Part shown: positions 33,968-44,132 of the stretch, one piece after another
Layout of the letters: the number at the start of each line of letters is the position of its first letter
Position numbering within the stretch: position 1 is the first letter of the stretch
Origin: G963666705 sp963666705
GTDB lineage: Bacteria > Pseudomonadota > Alphaproteobacteria > CADEGL01
Assembly: GCA_963666705.2 (NCBI GenBank)
Contig: CAXXKO010000001.1
Span: 62,001-126,000, forward strand
Direction: 5' to 3'
DNA: 64,000 nucleotides
Made by a program: the position numbers and the translations under genes
The notes under the pieces: model-generated
What the model was told of the DNA's origin: nothing
Seen by the model: only the letters and a program-made list of their open reading frames with translations
The model's database searches: none

Positions 33968-34605
33968 CCACGCCCGCGCGACCGGTCCGCGCGCACGACA
34001 TAGAGCGGGTCCCCTGCCCCGCTCGCGGGCGAGAGGTCCGCCATGGTCGCCGGCTCGAAGCCGGCCGAATGGGCGAAATAGGCCGCGATCAGGCGCGCAT
34101 GGCCGCGCGTGTCGAGGGCGCGCCAGACGGCGGTCGCCTTGGTCGGGAAGCAGCGGTTCGAATAGGAGACGATCATGGGCGCGCCGGGGACGAGGACGCG
34201 CGCCGCCTCGGCGAAGACTTGGGCTGGCTTGATGAGATACTGGGCGGAGACGGTGAGGAGGCAGACGTCGAAAACACGGTCCGTGAACGGCAGCCATGGG
34301 GCGCGGTTCAAGTCTTGTACGACGCGGCCGGTCAGGTCCGGGTTGGCCGCAAGCTCGGCCGCGTTCATGCCGAGCCCCACGATCGCCTCGTATTCCGCTC
34401 CCTCGGGCAGGTGCGAATACCGGCTCGACATGAGGTCGAGGACGCGGGCACCTCCTGGAATCGCGGCCCCGAAGTAGGCCGCCAGGGCGACCCGCGCCGC
34501 GTCGTCGATATGTGCCACTTGGCGCGGCATGGCGTAGAAGAGCGCATCGTCCGCCTCGTCCTCGCGCCGGAAATGCTCGGGCCGAAAAGGATTGTCCGCC
34601 GTCAC
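33964..34605 (-). CDS. SAM-dependent methyltransferase-like protein
   Basis: The 213-residue protein has the methyltransferase fold: VLDLMSSRYSHLP in the motif I position, VQDLNRAPWLPFTDRVFDVCLLTVSAQYL as motifs II-III, and EAARVLVPGAPMIVSYSNR as the post-III strand. Motif I lacks the usual GxG (DLMSSRYSH), so catalytic activity is uncertain. Homologues with this variant are found beside cox- or icd-type genes in alphaproteobacteria as far as I recall. The start is the GTG at 34605, 8 bases from the stop of the VWA gene, so an operon moxR-VWA-methyltransferase is likely. Confidence 0.7.
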   Translation of the reverse strand: MTADNPFRPEHFRREDEADDALFYAMPRQVAHIDDAARVALAAYFGAAIPGGARVLDLMSSRYSHLPEGAEYEAIVGLGMNAAELAANPDLTGRVVQDLNRAPWLPFTDRVFDVCLLTVSAQYLIKPAQVFAEAARVLVPGAPMIVSYSNRCFPTKATAVWRALDTRGHARLIAAYFAHSAGFEPATMADLSPASGAGDPLYVVRADRSRGRG

Positions 34606-34613
34606 ACGGGGCG

Positions 34614-35792
34614 CTAGCGGCCGAGCTCGCGCATGGCGCGGTCGAGGCCGTCGAGGGTGAGCGGGAACATGCGCCCGGTCATGATCTGGCTGATCATGCC
34701 GATCGACGCGGTCCAGTCCCAGCGCTGCTCGGGCACGGGGTTGAGCCACACCGCCTTGGGCCAGGTCCGTAGGACCCGCGCCATCCAGACCGCCCCCGCC
34801 TCCTCGTTCCAGTGCTCGACGCTGCCGGCCGGCTGCACGATCTCGTAGGGGCTCATCGAGGCGTCGCCCACGAACACCAGCTTGTAGTCCGCGGGATAGG
34901 TGTGCAGCACGTCCCAGGTATCCATGCGCTCGACATGCCGGCGGCGGTTGTCGCGCCACACCCGCTCGTAGACGCAATTGTGGAAGTAAAAATATTCGAG
35001 GTGCTTGAATTCCGTGCGCACGGCCGAGAACAGCTCCTCGCAGACCCGCACGTGGGGATTCATGGAGCCGCCCACGTCGAGGAACAGGAGCACCTTCACC
35101 TTGTTGCGCCGCTCGGGCACCATGCGGATATCGAGGAGGCCGCCGTTGTGGGCGGTCGAGCGGATAGTGTCGGGCAAGTCCAACTCGGTCTCCGCCCCCT
35201 CGCGCGCGAAGCGGCGCAGGCGGCGCAGCGCTATCTTGATGTTGCGGGTGCCGATCTCGACCTGGCCGTCCAGGTTTCGGTACTCGCGCTTGTCCCAGAC
35301 CTTGACCGCGCGCCCGTGGCGGCCCTCGTCCTGGCCCATGCGGATGCCCTCGGGGTTGTAGCCGTAGGCGCCGAAGGGCGAGGTGCCTGCGGTGCCGATC
35401 CATTTCGATCCGCCCTGATGCCGGCCCTCCTGTTCCTCCAGGCGCTTGCGCAGGGTCTCCATGAGCTTGTCCCAGCCGCCCAGCGCCTCGATCTCGGCTT
35501 TCTCCTCCTCGGTCAGGAAGCGCTCGGCGAGCTTCCTCAGCCACTCCTCGGGGATCTCGCCGAACAGCGCCTCGATATCCAGGTCGAGGCCCTTGAAGCA
35601 GTGGCCGAAGACGCGGTCGAACTTATCGAGGTTGCGCTCGTCCTTCACCAGCGCCGCGCGGGAGAGGTAATAGAAATCCTCGGTGCTGTAGGAGGCGAGG
35701 CCGAGATCCACGGCGCCCAGGAGGACGAGATACTCCTTGAGCGAGACCCGCACCCCGGCCCCGCGCAGGGTGACGAAGAAATCGACGAACAT
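34614..35792 (-). CDS. VWA-domain protein, CoxE-like
   Basis: The 392-residue protein has an N-terminal helical region (FVDFFVTLRGAGVRVSLKEY), a charged middle section (LRKRLEEQEGRHQGGSKWIG), and a C-terminal von Willebrand A domain with MIDAS variant LLFLDVGGSMNPHVR (about 250) and VFVGDASMSPYEI. Such proteins work with MoxR AAA+ ATPases as chaperones that insert metals or assemble enzymes, as in CoxD/CoxE for CO dehydrogenase. The MoxR partner gene lies 27 bases upstream. No CO-dehydrogenase-like client is present, so the target is unknown. Confidence 0.8.
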   Translation of the reverse strand: MFVDFFVTLRGAGVRVSLKEYLVLLGAVDLGLASYSTEDFYYLSRAALVKDERNLDKFDRVFGHCFKGLDLDIEALFGEIPEEWLRKLAERFLTEEEKAEIEALGGWDKLMETLRKRLEEQEGRHQGGSKWIGTAGTSPFGAYGYNPEGIRMGQDEGRHGRAVKVWDKREYRNLDGQVEIGTRNIKIALRRLRRFAREGAETELDLPDTIRSTAHNGGLLDIRMVPERRNKVKVLLFLDVGGSMNPHVRVCEELFSAVRTEFKHLEYFYFHNCVYERVWRDNRRRHVERMDTWDVLHTYPADYKLVFVGDASMSPYEIVQPAGSVEHWNEEAGAVWMARVLRTWPKAVWLNPVPEQRWDWTASIGMISQIMTGRMFPLTLDGLDRAMRELGR

Positions 35793-35819
35793 CGCCGCGC
35801 CCGCCCTGCCGGCCCGAGC

Positions 35820-36671
<852 letters not shown>

Positions 36672-36731
36672 GGATCGCCCACCTCGCCGTGGAAAAACGC
36701 CCCGAACCATAGGGCGTTGGCGGGCGCGCGA

Positions 36732-37416
36732 TCAAGTGCGGTTGGCCCGCGCCATGGCCCCCATGTGGAATCGGTTGGCCGCGACCGGATAGAGGTAATC
36801 GCGCCCGATGGGGCAGGCCCGGCGGGCGAGGCAGCCCTCGCGGCAATCGGCGCCCGCCGGGTCGCCCAGGTGCGCGACGCAGGCCGGCACGTCGTAGCCG
36901 TCGGTGCTGAAGGCGCCGACGGGGCAGGTCGAGAGGCAGGGCCGATCGGCGCAGCTCTCGCACGGGCTGGGGAGGTCGCGACGGGGCGGCAGCGCGTGGC
37001 TGTCCACGAACAGGATGGCCCCGCGATAGGCGTGCCACAGGCCGTACTCGGGGTGGATCAGGACGCCGATGGGCGAGCTGTGGGCCGGCTCCGCCCGCTT
37101 GGCCCAGCAGCTGCATGGGCGGATAGGGCGGCCCGTCCTTGGGCAGGACGGCATGCCCGCCCACCCGCGCCGCGATACCCCGCAGGATCGGCGCCAGCCA
37201 GTCCTCGAGCGGGTTGCGGCCCGCGGGCTCGGGGCAGGCGGCGGCGAACCGCTCCCACAGGGCGCCGCCCGCGTTACCAATGACTGCGACGGTCCGCGCG
37301 GGCCGGCCATCGGGGAGTTCGGGTACGCCGTCCACCGGCTCGGGGTGGAAGCATCCTCGAAGGATGAGGCCGGTGCCATCGAGCGCACGGTCGAGCGCTG
37401 TCCGCACATCATCCAT
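36732..37416 (-). pseudogene. 4Fe-4S ferredoxin-like protein, one-base frameshift
   Basis: From 37416 the protein reads MDDVRTALDRALDGTGLILR through DGPPYPPMQL in one frame. It continues WAKRAEPAHSSPIGVLIHPE and the iron-sulfur region CESCADRPCLSTCPVGAF, then CREGCLARRACPIG, in the next frame. Eight or more cysteines suggest two clusters. One extra base near 37105-37115 explains the break; removing it gives exactly 228 codons. The cytoplasmic redox partner is unknown; the ferredoxin half recalls dehalogenase/epoxyqueuosine-type clusters. It lies upstream of moxR on the same strand with a 60-base gap. Confidence 0.65.
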
Positions 37417-37491
37417 ATGGCGGCTTGCCGTGTTGTCAGTATACGGCTCTCGACCACGCATAAGGCTATCGGGACAGCGGATCGAGGCCGA

Positions 37492-37791
37492 TCAATCGAT
37501 CTTGCCGGGCTCGACCGGCTGTAGCTGTTTTGACAGAGATGCCAGAATTAGCGGCGCGGTCATGCCAACATTGACAGCGAGAATTGGCTCAAGCGTCAAA
37601 CCAGATTTCAAATACACGAACACCAGCACACCGCCAGCGACTGCCATAACCAACGTCACAATCCAATACGAAGATGATCGAGACCAGTCAGGCAGGCCCC
37701 GATGCAGATCATGACGCATTTGAAACCACTTTAGCGCCTCGGCAAGCGCCCCGCCGGCCAACCCATAAAGGAACCCTTCCCAACTCACCAC
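37492..37791 (-). CDS. Small hypothetical membrane protein
   Basis: The 99-residue protein has a short amphipathic start (WEGFLYGLAGGALAEALKWF) and two clear membrane segments (YWIVTLVMAVAGGVLVFVYL; LTLEPILAVNVGMTAPLILA). No family recognised. It lies 27 bases downstream of another small gene on the same strand, and codon use is slightly less GC-biased than in its neighbours. The topology could suit a holin-like or phage-type protein, but nothing else supports that. Confidence 0.55.
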   Translation of the reverse strand: MVSWEGFLYGLAGGALAEALKWFQMRHDLHRGLPDWSRSSSYWIVTLVMAVAGGVLVFVYLKSGLTLEPILAVNVGMTAPLILASLSKQLQPVEPGKID

Positions 37792-37818
37792 CCCGTCGTT
37801 TCCCTCGAGTCTACACGA

Positions 37819-38115
37819 TCATGCGGACTTAGAGATGAAGGCAACCGTATTCGCCACCATCTCCTGCAACCGCGCAGGCCGCGCACGTAGGGTATAAAGT
37901 ATCCGCCCATTCTTATCCGTGACGTAGGATTTCCGAACTTCGGCGGCGTGAGAAATGAGAAGCTCACGAATCCTATCAGAGGCGAGGCCCGTAACCCTCG
38001 TAATGCCGTCAACAGTTCTGAAATCCCATTGCGGGTCGGCAAGCGCCTCGCGGACCCGCAGCCAATCCGGGCTATCGATGTCGTGTCTGCCATCTGGTGC
38101 CATAGTTCGCCCCAT
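37819..38115 (-). CDS. Small hypothetical protein, possible winged-helix
   Basis: About 98 residues: GRHDIDSPDWLRVREALADP, then TVDGITRVTGLASDRIRELL and SYVTDKNGRILYTLRARPAR. The middle resembles a winged-helix arrangement (recognition helix followed by a beta wing ending ILYTL), so it could bind nucleic acid, but I do not recognise the family. The start at 38115 follows AGTAGG; one 10 codons upstream is also possible. It is probably cotranscribed with the small membrane protein downstream. Confidence 0.5.
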   Translation of the reverse strand: MGRTMAPDGRHDIDSPDWLRVREALADPQWDFRTVDGITRVTGLASDRIRELLISHAAEVRKSYVTDKNGRILYTLRARPARLQEMVANTVAFISKSA

Positions 38116-38192
38116 GTCGCCTACTTGACCATCACATAGTAGCATAGAAATTTGGACTATTTCGAGACGTCGCCGGTGGCGAGCCTGTCCCC

Positions 38193-40853
38193 CTATTCGG
38201 CCGCGGCCGGCGGGGCCTCGAGCGCGGCCTCGATCGCGGCGAGCGCGGCCTCGACACGGCTCGGGTCCGGGCCGCCGGCCTGGGCCATGTCGGGGCGCCC
38301 GCCCCCACCCTTGCCGCCCAGCGCGGCCGAGCCCGCGCGCACCAGATCGACGGCGCTCAGCCGGTCGGTCAGATCGTCGGTCACGCCCACCACCAGGGAG
38401 ACCTTGCCGTCGTCCACCGCGGCGATGGCGACGACGCCGGAGCCGATCTGTTTCTTGAGCACGTCCGCCATGGCGCGCAGCTCGCGCGCCGGTACATCGT
38501 CGAGCAGGCGCGTCGCGTACCTGACGCCGCCGACTTCACGCGTCGCCGGCCCCTCGCCCGCGCCGCCACCAGCGGTGAGGCGCTGGCGCATCTCGGATAA
38601 CTCGCGCTCGAGCTTGCGGCGTTCGTCGAGCAAGGCGGCGATGCGCGCCGGCACCTCGGCGGGCGCCACCTTGAGCGCGCCAGCCACCTCACGCAGGACG
38701 GCCTCCCGTGCGTCGATATGGGCCTCGGCACCGGCACCCGACAGTGCCTCGATGCGGCGCACGCCGGCGGCGACGGCGCTCTCACCCACGATTCGGAAAG
38801 TGCCGATATCGCCGGTGCGCCGCACATGGGTGCCGCCGCAAAGCTCGACCGAATAGGGCCGATCGTCCCCCCGGCCCATGCTGAGCACGCGCACCTCGTC
38901 GTCGTACTTCTCGCCGAAGAGCGCGAGCGCCCCCTCGGCAATGGCCTCGTCAGGTGTCATGAGGTGGGTAGTCACCTCGCCGTTCATGCGGATCTGGCGG
39001 TTGACCAGGGCCTCGACCTCACGCAGCTCCTGCGCCGCGACGGGCCTGGGATGGCCGATATCGAAGCGCAAGCGATCGGGTGCCACGAGCGAGCCCTTCT
39101 GGGTCACGTGATCGCCAAGGGTCGCGCGCAGGGCCGCGTGCAGCAGGTGGGTAACCGAATGGTTGGCGCGCAGGGCCGCGCGCCGCGCGCTATCGATACG
39201 CATCTCGACGACGTCGCCGACGGCGACGGTGCCGCGCGCGACCGCGCCCATATGGACGTGGAGGTCGCCGAGCTTCTTCAGGGTGTCGTGGATGGTGAGT
39301 TCGGCGCCCACGGGCGTGAACATGATGCCGGTGTCGCCCATCTGGCCGCCGGATTCGCCGTAGTAGGGCGTCTGGTTCACGATCACCGAGATGTCGGTGC
39401 CCGCTTGCGCCTTCTCGACCGGCCGGCCATCGGCCACGAGCGCCTCGATGCGGCCCTCCGCCATGTCGGTGTCGTAGCCGAGGAACTCGGTCGCCCCGAC
39501 CCGCTCGTGCAGCTCGTACCAGACCTCTTCCGTCGCGAGATCGCCCGAGCCGGCCCAGGCCTTTCGCGCCTCGGCGCGCTGGCGCTCCATCGCGGTATCG
39601 AAGCCGGCCGTCTCCACGACCCGGCCCTGGCCGCGCAGCACGTCCTCCGTCAGATCGAGGGGAAAGCCGAAGGTATCGTATAAGCGGAAGGCGACCTCGC
39701 CCGGCAGGGATTCGCCGGCGCCGAGCCGATCCGTCTCCTCCGCCAGCAGCTTGAGGCCGCGGCCGAGGGTATCCTTGAAGCGGCCCTCCTCGAGCTTGAG
39801 GGTCTCGGTGATGAGCGCCTCGGCGCGACCGAGCTCGGCGTAGGCCTGACCCATCTCGCGCACCAACGCCGGCACGAGCTGCCACATCAGCGGCTCCCGG
39901 CAGCCGAGCAGGTGGGCGTGGCGCATGCCGCGGCGCATGATCCGGCGCAGGACGTAGCCGCGGCCCTCGTTGGACGGCAGCACCCCGTCGGCGATGAGGA
40001 AGCTCGTGGCCCGCAGGTGGTCCGCGATGACCCGGTGCGAGACGGCGCCTTCACCGTCGGGCGGAGTACCCGATGCTTCGGCCGAGGCCACGATCAGCGC
40101 CCGCATCATGTCGATGTCGTAGTTGTCGTGGGTGCCCTGGAGCACGGCGACGATGCGCTCGAGCCCCATGCCCGTATCGATCGAGGGCTTGGGCAGGGGC
40201 ACGCGCTCGTCGGGCGTCACCTGCTCGAACTGCATGAACACGAGGTTCCAGATCTCGATGAAGCGGTCGCCGTCCTCGTCGGCGCTGCCGGGCGGGCCGC
40301 CGGGGATATGGTCGCCGTGGTCGAAGAAGATCTCGGAACAGGGCCCGCACGGCCCCGTATCGCCCATGGCCCAAAAGTTGTCCGCGGTCGGGATGCGGAT
40401 GACCCGGCGCTCGGGCAGGCCGGCGATCTTGCGCCACAGATCGAACGCCTCGTCGTCCTCGGCATAGACCGTGACTAGGAGCTTGTCCGCGGGCAGGCCG
40501 AGCTCCTTCGTCACCAGGTTCCAGGCCAGCTCGATGGCGCGGTCCTTGAAATAGTCGCCGAACGAGAAGTTGCCCAGCATCTCGAAAAAAGTGTGATGCC
40601 GAGCCGTATAGCCGACGTTTTCCAGGTCGTTGTGCTTGCCGCCCGCGCGCACGCATTTCTGGGAGGTGGTGGCGCGGTCATAGGGGCGCGGCTCGGCACC
40701 GGTGAAGACGTTCTTGAACTGCACCATGCCGGCGTTGGTGAAGAGCAGCGTCGGATCGTTGCGCGGCACGAGCGAGCTCGAAGGCACCACCTCGTGGCCG
40801 TGCCTGGCGAAATAATCGAGGAAAGCCTGGCGGATCTCGTTGGTCGTCGGCAT
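38193..40853 (-). CDS. alaS: Alanyl-tRNA synthetase
   Basis: The 886-residue protein is full length. Class II motif 1 region PTTNEIRQAFLDYFARHGHE; motif 2 NVGYTARHHTFFEMLGNFSFG; motif 3 NEGRGYVLRRIMRRGMRH. The editing domain has NHSVTHLLHAALR (HxxxH) and VELCGGTHVRRTGDIG (CxxxH zinc ligands), and the C-terminal oligomerisation/DHHA1 region ends in GGKGGGGRPDMAQAGG. It charges tRNA-Ala and clears misacylated Ser/Gly. The ATG at 40853 is preferred to a GTG 6 bases upstream. In many alphaproteobacteria it directly follows recA; here about 5 kb of small genes and IS DNA intervene. Confidence 0.96.
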   Translation of the reverse strand: MPTTNEIRQAFLDYFARHGHEVVPSSSLVPRNDPTLLFTNAGMVQFKNVFTGAEPRPYDRATTSQKCVRAGGKHNDLENVGYTARHHTFFEMLGNFSFGDYFKDRAIELAWNLVTKELGLPADKLLVTVYAEDDEAFDLWRKIAGLPERRVIRIPTADNFWAMGDTGPCGPCSEIFFDHGDHIPGGPPGSADEDGDRFIEIWNLVFMQFEQVTPDERVPLPKPSIDTGMGLERIVAVLQGTHDNYDIDMMRALIVASAEASGTPPDGEGAVSHRVIADHLRATSFLIADGVLPSNEGRGYVLRRIMRRGMRHAHLLGCREPLMWQLVPALVREMGQAYAELGRAEALITETLKLEEGRFKDTLGRGLKLLAEETDRLGAGESLPGEVAFRLYDTFGFPLDLTEDVLRGQGRVVETAGFDTAMERQRAEARKAWAGSGDLATEEVWYELHERVGATEFLGYDTDMAEGRIEALVADGRPVEKAQAGTDISVIVNQTPYYGESGGQMGDTGIMFTPVGAELTIHDTLKKLGDLHVHMGAVARGTVAVGDVVEMRIDSARRAALRANHSVTHLLHAALRATLGDHVTQKGSLVAPDRLRFDIGHPRPVAAQELREVEALVNRQIRMNGEVTTHLMTPDEAIAEGALALFGEKYDDEVRVLSMGRGDDRPYSVELCGGTHVRRTGDIGTFRIVGESAVAAGVRRIEALSGAGAEAHIDAREAVLREVAGALKVAPAEVPARIAALLDERRKLERELSEMRQRLTAGGGAGEGPATREVGGVRYATRLLDDVPARELRAMADVLKKQIGSGVVAIAAVDDGKVSLVVGVTDDLTDRLSAVDLVRAGSAALGGKGGGGRPDMAQAGGPDPSRVEAALAAIEAALEAPPAAAE

Positions 40854-40982
40854 GATCACACTATCGCGACGCGGATTCTCAAGGGCCGATCACCTCTCCG
40901 CGCTCGGCGACACGCTTCTACCGCCTGCCCGCCGGGGTGTCCAGCAGGGCCACCGCACTCCACCGTGATTCGGGGCGCGGGA

Positions 40983-41017
40983 CTAGGGCGGTTCCAGTTC
41001 GACTGGAATCGCTCCAG
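40983..41017. repeat. Intergenic palindromic repeat (CTAGRG type), copy 1
   Basis: CTAGGGCGGTTCCAGTTCGA followed by CTGGAATCGCTCCAG forms a hairpin (GGTTCCAG / CTGGAATC). It matches the common alphaproteobacterial intergenic element that begins CTAGAGCG-TTCC. Related copies lie at 41102 and 48815. Confidence 0.7.
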
Positions 41018-41101
41018 GCCGCAAGGCGGCCCGCCGGTTTGTCCGGGGCGTCCGCGCAGGCGCGGACCACTTGGTCCGCTGCCGCGAGCGACAATAAAAG
41101 G

Positions 41102-41136
41102 CTAGAGTGGGTCCGATCGAAGCGGAACCGATCTAG
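41102..41136. repeat. Intergenic palindromic repeat (CTAGRG type), copy 2
   Basis: CTAGAGTGGGTCCGATCGAA followed by GCGGAACCGATCTAG; both ends are CTAG and the middle is GGTCCG / CGGAACC around GATCGA. It sits 85 bases from copy 1 in the gap upstream of alaS. The rest of that gap (40854-41155) shows no gene. Confidence 0.7.
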
Positions 41137-41155
41137 GGCCCCATGTGGCGTGGCC

Positions 41156-41419
41156 TCAGCCGGTCGCGCGACCTTCGGGAAGGCCCGAATGGCGCAGAGC
41201 CGCGTCACCCGCGACCTCGGCAGTCTGGATGGCAAGATCCTTGATCTCGCCCGCGACGGCCGAAAAGGGCTTGCCGGCCGGCCGAAAGCGGACCGCCGCA
41301 ATGGTGGCATCGAGCGCCATGAGGCTGATATCCGAACCGGGCCCGGCGCAAAGCGGCGTGGCGACCGGCGCGGCGTCGGCGGAATCGCGGTCGATCGAGT
41401 CGATCTCGTTGTCTCGCAT
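41156..41419 (-). CDS. Short orphan protein resembling an MCP signalling hairpin
   Basis: The 87-residue protein contains ISLMALDATIAAVRFRPAGK and PFSAVAGEIKDLAIQTAEVA. This parallels the tip of methyl-accepting chemotaxis proteins ([35 protein letters not shown]). The rest of an MCP (membrane anchor, HAMP, adaptation helices) is absent. GGAAGGAAAG precedes the ATG at 41419, so it looks translated in its own right. It may be a degenerate MCP end or a stand-alone adaptor mimic of the CheA/CheW-binding hairpin. A cheA fragment occurs at 63.2 kb, not adjacent. Confidence 0.55.
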   Translation of the reverse strand: MRDNEIDSIDRDSADAAPVATPLCAGPGSDISLMALDATIAAVRFRPAGKPFSAVAGEIKDLAIQTAEVAGDAALRHSGLPEGRATG

Positions 41420-41491
41420 GGATCTTTCCTTCCGCTCACTCGTTACGTGCCAATCGGCCAATTCGGACATCGTTACCGAACATCACTTCGA

Positions 41492-41557
41492 TCATGTCCG
41501 CGGCAACTCGACCACCTCACGCCTGTCGCCCCCATAACGCGGCGACGGCGGCTGCGG
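41492..41557 (-). pseudogene. 3' end of a small gene split by the second IS21 type
   Basis: The codons here read PPSPRYGGDRREVVELPRT then TGA at 41492-41494. They continue in frame from 45456 once the IS21 element and one copy of the 6-base target CTGCGG are removed. See the 5' part at 45456-45767. Confidence 0.6.
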
Positions 41558-41671
41558 TGAGAACGGCGGTGACAAATTAGTCCACGGAAGCGGCGGGATT
41601 TCCCAGCCGCGGGCGGAGTAAAACTCTGCCACCTGTAGCCTTCGATCTTTTTTGAGATGGAAGGCGGGAGG

Positions 41672-43171
41672 ATGTACACCGTGGACCTATATCTGCGCGT
41701 TCGGCTGGCCTGCCATGTTGATGGTCTGAGCCAGCGAGAGGCGGCAAGTCGGTTTGGCATTGCGCGCGAGACGGTGAGGAAGATGCTGCGGCATTCGGAA
41801 CCGCCGGGATATCGGCGACGCCAGCCACCGAAACGCCCGAAACTGGCCCCCTTCACGGATATCATCGACCGTATTCTGGAGGAGGACCGAACGGTTCACC
41901 GTAAGCAGCACCACACGGCGAAGCGTATATTCGAGCGCCTTCGCGACGAACATGGCTTCACGGGCAAAGAGACCATCGTGAAGGATTACGTTCGGGAACG
42001 GCGCCTTCGTCGGCGTGAGATGTTTGTGCCGTTGTCACATCCTCCGGGCCATGCTCGAGCGGACTTTGGCGAGGCGGATGCGATCATCGCCGGCGTCAAG
42101 TATCGGGCGCATTTTTTCGTCATGACACTTCCCCACAGCGATGCCTGCTTCGTTGCGGCCTACCCGGCGGCGACGACGGAGGCCTGGCTGGACGGGCACA
42201 ACAGAGCCTTTGTTTTTTTCGGCGGCGTTCCCCAATCGATTCTTTACGACAACGACAAGTGTCTGGTGTCGCGCATCTTGTCAGATGGCACGCGGCAACG
42301 AACGCGGGCGTTCAGCGGGCTGCAGTCCCATTACCTCTTCGAGGACCGCTACGGCCGTCCCGGCAAGGGTAACGACAAAGGCAATGTGGAGGGGGTGGTC
42401 GGCTATGCCCGGCGGAACTTCATGACGCCGCTTCCCCGGTTCGCGAGCTGGGACGCCTTCAATGGCCACCTGGAAGAGCAATGCCGCAACCGGCAAGGCA
42501 ACGTCCTGCGCGGCCACCGCGAGAGCATCGGCGAACGGTTTGTGCGTGACCGCGAAGCGTTGAAGAGGCCACTGCCGGCACCGTTCGACGCGTGCGACAA
42601 GCAGGGCACGCGGGTCAACTCGCTGTCCCTGGTGCGCTACCGGACGAATGACTATTCCGTGCCCGTCGCCTACGGCCATCAGGAAGTCTGGATCCGTGGC
42701 TATGTCCACGAGGTGGTTATCGGTTGCGGCGCCGGGATCATTGCCCGACACCCCCGTTCCTACGACCGGGAAGACATGGTCTTCGATCCGATCCACTACC
42801 TGCCTTTGCTGGAGCACAAGATCGGTGCCCTGGATCAGGCCGCGCCGCTAGCCGGATGGGAACTGCCTGATGCCTTCCCAACCCTGCGCCGTCTCCTGGA
42901 GGCGCGCATGGGCAAGGCCGGCAAGCGGGAATACGTCCAGGTCCTTCGGCTTGTGGAGACCTTCGATCTCGAGGTGCTTCACGGCGCGGTGAAGGACGCC
43001 CTGCGCCTGGGTGCGATCGGCTACGACGCCGTCAAACACCTTGTGCTGTGCCGTATCGAGCGACGCCCGCCCAAACTCGACCTGGATATCTATCCCGACC
43101 TGCCTCGGGCCAACGTGGCGACCACGGCCGCCGCCAGTTATATGAGCTTGTTGGGTGGAGGCGCGTCATGA
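41672..43171 (+). CDS. istA: IS21 transposase IstA (diverged type)
   Basis: The 499-residue protein has an N-terminal HTH (LSQREAASRFGIARETVRKM), integrase core motifs GHARADFGEADAI, LPHSDACFVAAYPA, YDNDKCLV and NDKGNVEGVVGYARR, and the same C-terminal organisation as the IstA at 10.7 kb, but with many substitutions. It is of the same length. GGCGGGAGG lies directly before the ATG. The istB start overlaps the stop (ATGA). The GHARADFGE motif has Arg where the other copies have Gln; I cannot say whether that matters. Confidence 0.88.
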   Translation: MYTVDLYLRVRLACHVDGLSQREAASRFGIARETVRKMLRHSEPPGYRRRQPPKRPKLAPFTDIIDRILEEDRTVHRKQHHTAKRIFERLRDEHGFTGKETIVKDYVRERRLRRREMFVPLSHPPGHARADFGEADAIIAGVKYRAHFFVMTLPHSDACFVAAYPAATTEAWLDGHNRAFVFFGGVPQSILYDNDKCLVSRILSDGTRQRTRAFSGLQSHYLFEDRYGRPGKGNDKGNVEGVVGYARRNFMTPLPRFASWDAFNGHLEEQCRNRQGNVLRGHRESIGERFVRDREALKRPLPAPFDACDKQGTRVNSLSLVRYRTNDYSVPVAYGHQEVWIRGYVHEVVIGCGAGIIARHPRSYDREDMVFDPIHYLPLLEHKIGALDQAAPLAGWELPDAFPTLRRLLEARMGKAGKREYVQVLRLVETFDLEVLHGAVKDALRLGAIGYDAVKHLVLCRIERRPPKLDLDIYPDLPRANVATTAAASYMSLLGGGAS

Positions 43172-43938
43172 CCGATACGCCGCAAGTGTTGCTGGCCCAT
43201 CACCTCAAGACCCTGAAACTGCCGACGTTCCTGCGCGAATACGACAAGCTGGCCCGCCAATGCGCCACCGAGGGCGCCGACCATGTGCGGTATCTTGTCC
43301 GTCTGACCGAGTTGGAACTGATCGACCGTGAGCGCCGCATGGTCGAGCGGCGGATCAGACAGGCCAGGTTCCCCGCCGTCAAAAGCCTCGACAGCTTCGA
43401 CTTCAAGGCCATCGCATCGCTCGACAAGATGCTGGTTCTGGAGTTGGCGCGATGCGAATACGTCGAGCGTCGTGAGAATATCATCGCGCTCGGCAACAGC
43501 GGAACCGGCAAGACCCATATCGCCCTCGGTCTCGGTCTGGCGGCCTGCCAAAAGGGGCTCTCCGTCGGCTTCCTCACGGCCGCTGCCCTGGTTCATGAAC
43601 TGATGGAGGCCGGGGATGAAAAACGCCTGTTGCGCCTGCAGAAGCAACTGGCAAAGTATCACCTTCTGATCATCGACGAACTCGGCTTCGTGCCGCTCTC
43701 GAAGACCGGCGCCGAGCTGCTGTTCGAAGTCTTCAGCCAGCGCTACGAGCGGGGCTCGATCCTGGTGACCTCCAACTTGCCGTTCGATGAGTGGACGGAG
43801 ATATTCGGCTCGGAACGCCTGACCGGGGCTTTGCTGGACCGCCTCACCCACCATGTCCATATCCTGGAAATGAACGGCGAGAGCTATCGTCTCAACCAAA
43901 GCCAAAAACGGCGGAAATCCCCAAAAATACCTGCTTGA
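43168..43938 (+). CDS. istB: IS21 helper ATPase IstB (diverged type)
   Basis: The 256-residue AAA+ ATPase has Walker A GNSGTGKTHIALGLGLA, Walker B LLIIDELGFVPLS, and LVTSNLPFDEWTEIFGS. It differs from the 12.2 kb copy at many positions, mainly in the N-terminal third and C-terminal tail (SQKRRKSPKIPA). It appears intact, so the element could supply IstB even though its right end is interrupted by the nested IS. Confidence 0.88.
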   Translation: MTDTPQVLLAHHLKTLKLPTFLREYDKLARQCATEGADHVRYLVRLTELELIDRERRMVERRIRQARFPAVKSLDSFDFKAIASLDKMLVLELARCEYVERRENIIALGNSGTGKTHIALGLGLAACQKGLSVGFLTAAALVHELMEAGDEKRLLRLQKQLAKYHLLIIDELGFVPLSKTGAELLFEVFSQRYERGSILVTSNLPFDEWTEIFGSERLTGALLDRLTHHVHILEMNGESYRLNQSQKRRKSPKIPA

Positions 43939-44132
43939 CCGCCGGTGCAATGGTTGACCCGGTGGGTCCACAGGAACCTCCCACGCTGCTTCGCTCCGCG
44001 TAACGCAAGCGCTACACGAAGCAGCGCGGGTCCCTCCTATGGACTACCGGGACAACCCCCCAACACCGCGTACCGCATAACGTCAAGTGGACTAGTTTTG
44101 CTCCGCCCGGGTGGACTAATTTTGCTCCGCCG

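Noticed and set aside
38152..38856. Ser/Ala-rich plus-strand frame opposite alaS
   Set aside because: Antisense shadow of the alanyl-tRNA synthetase C-terminal region; no start signal or motif.
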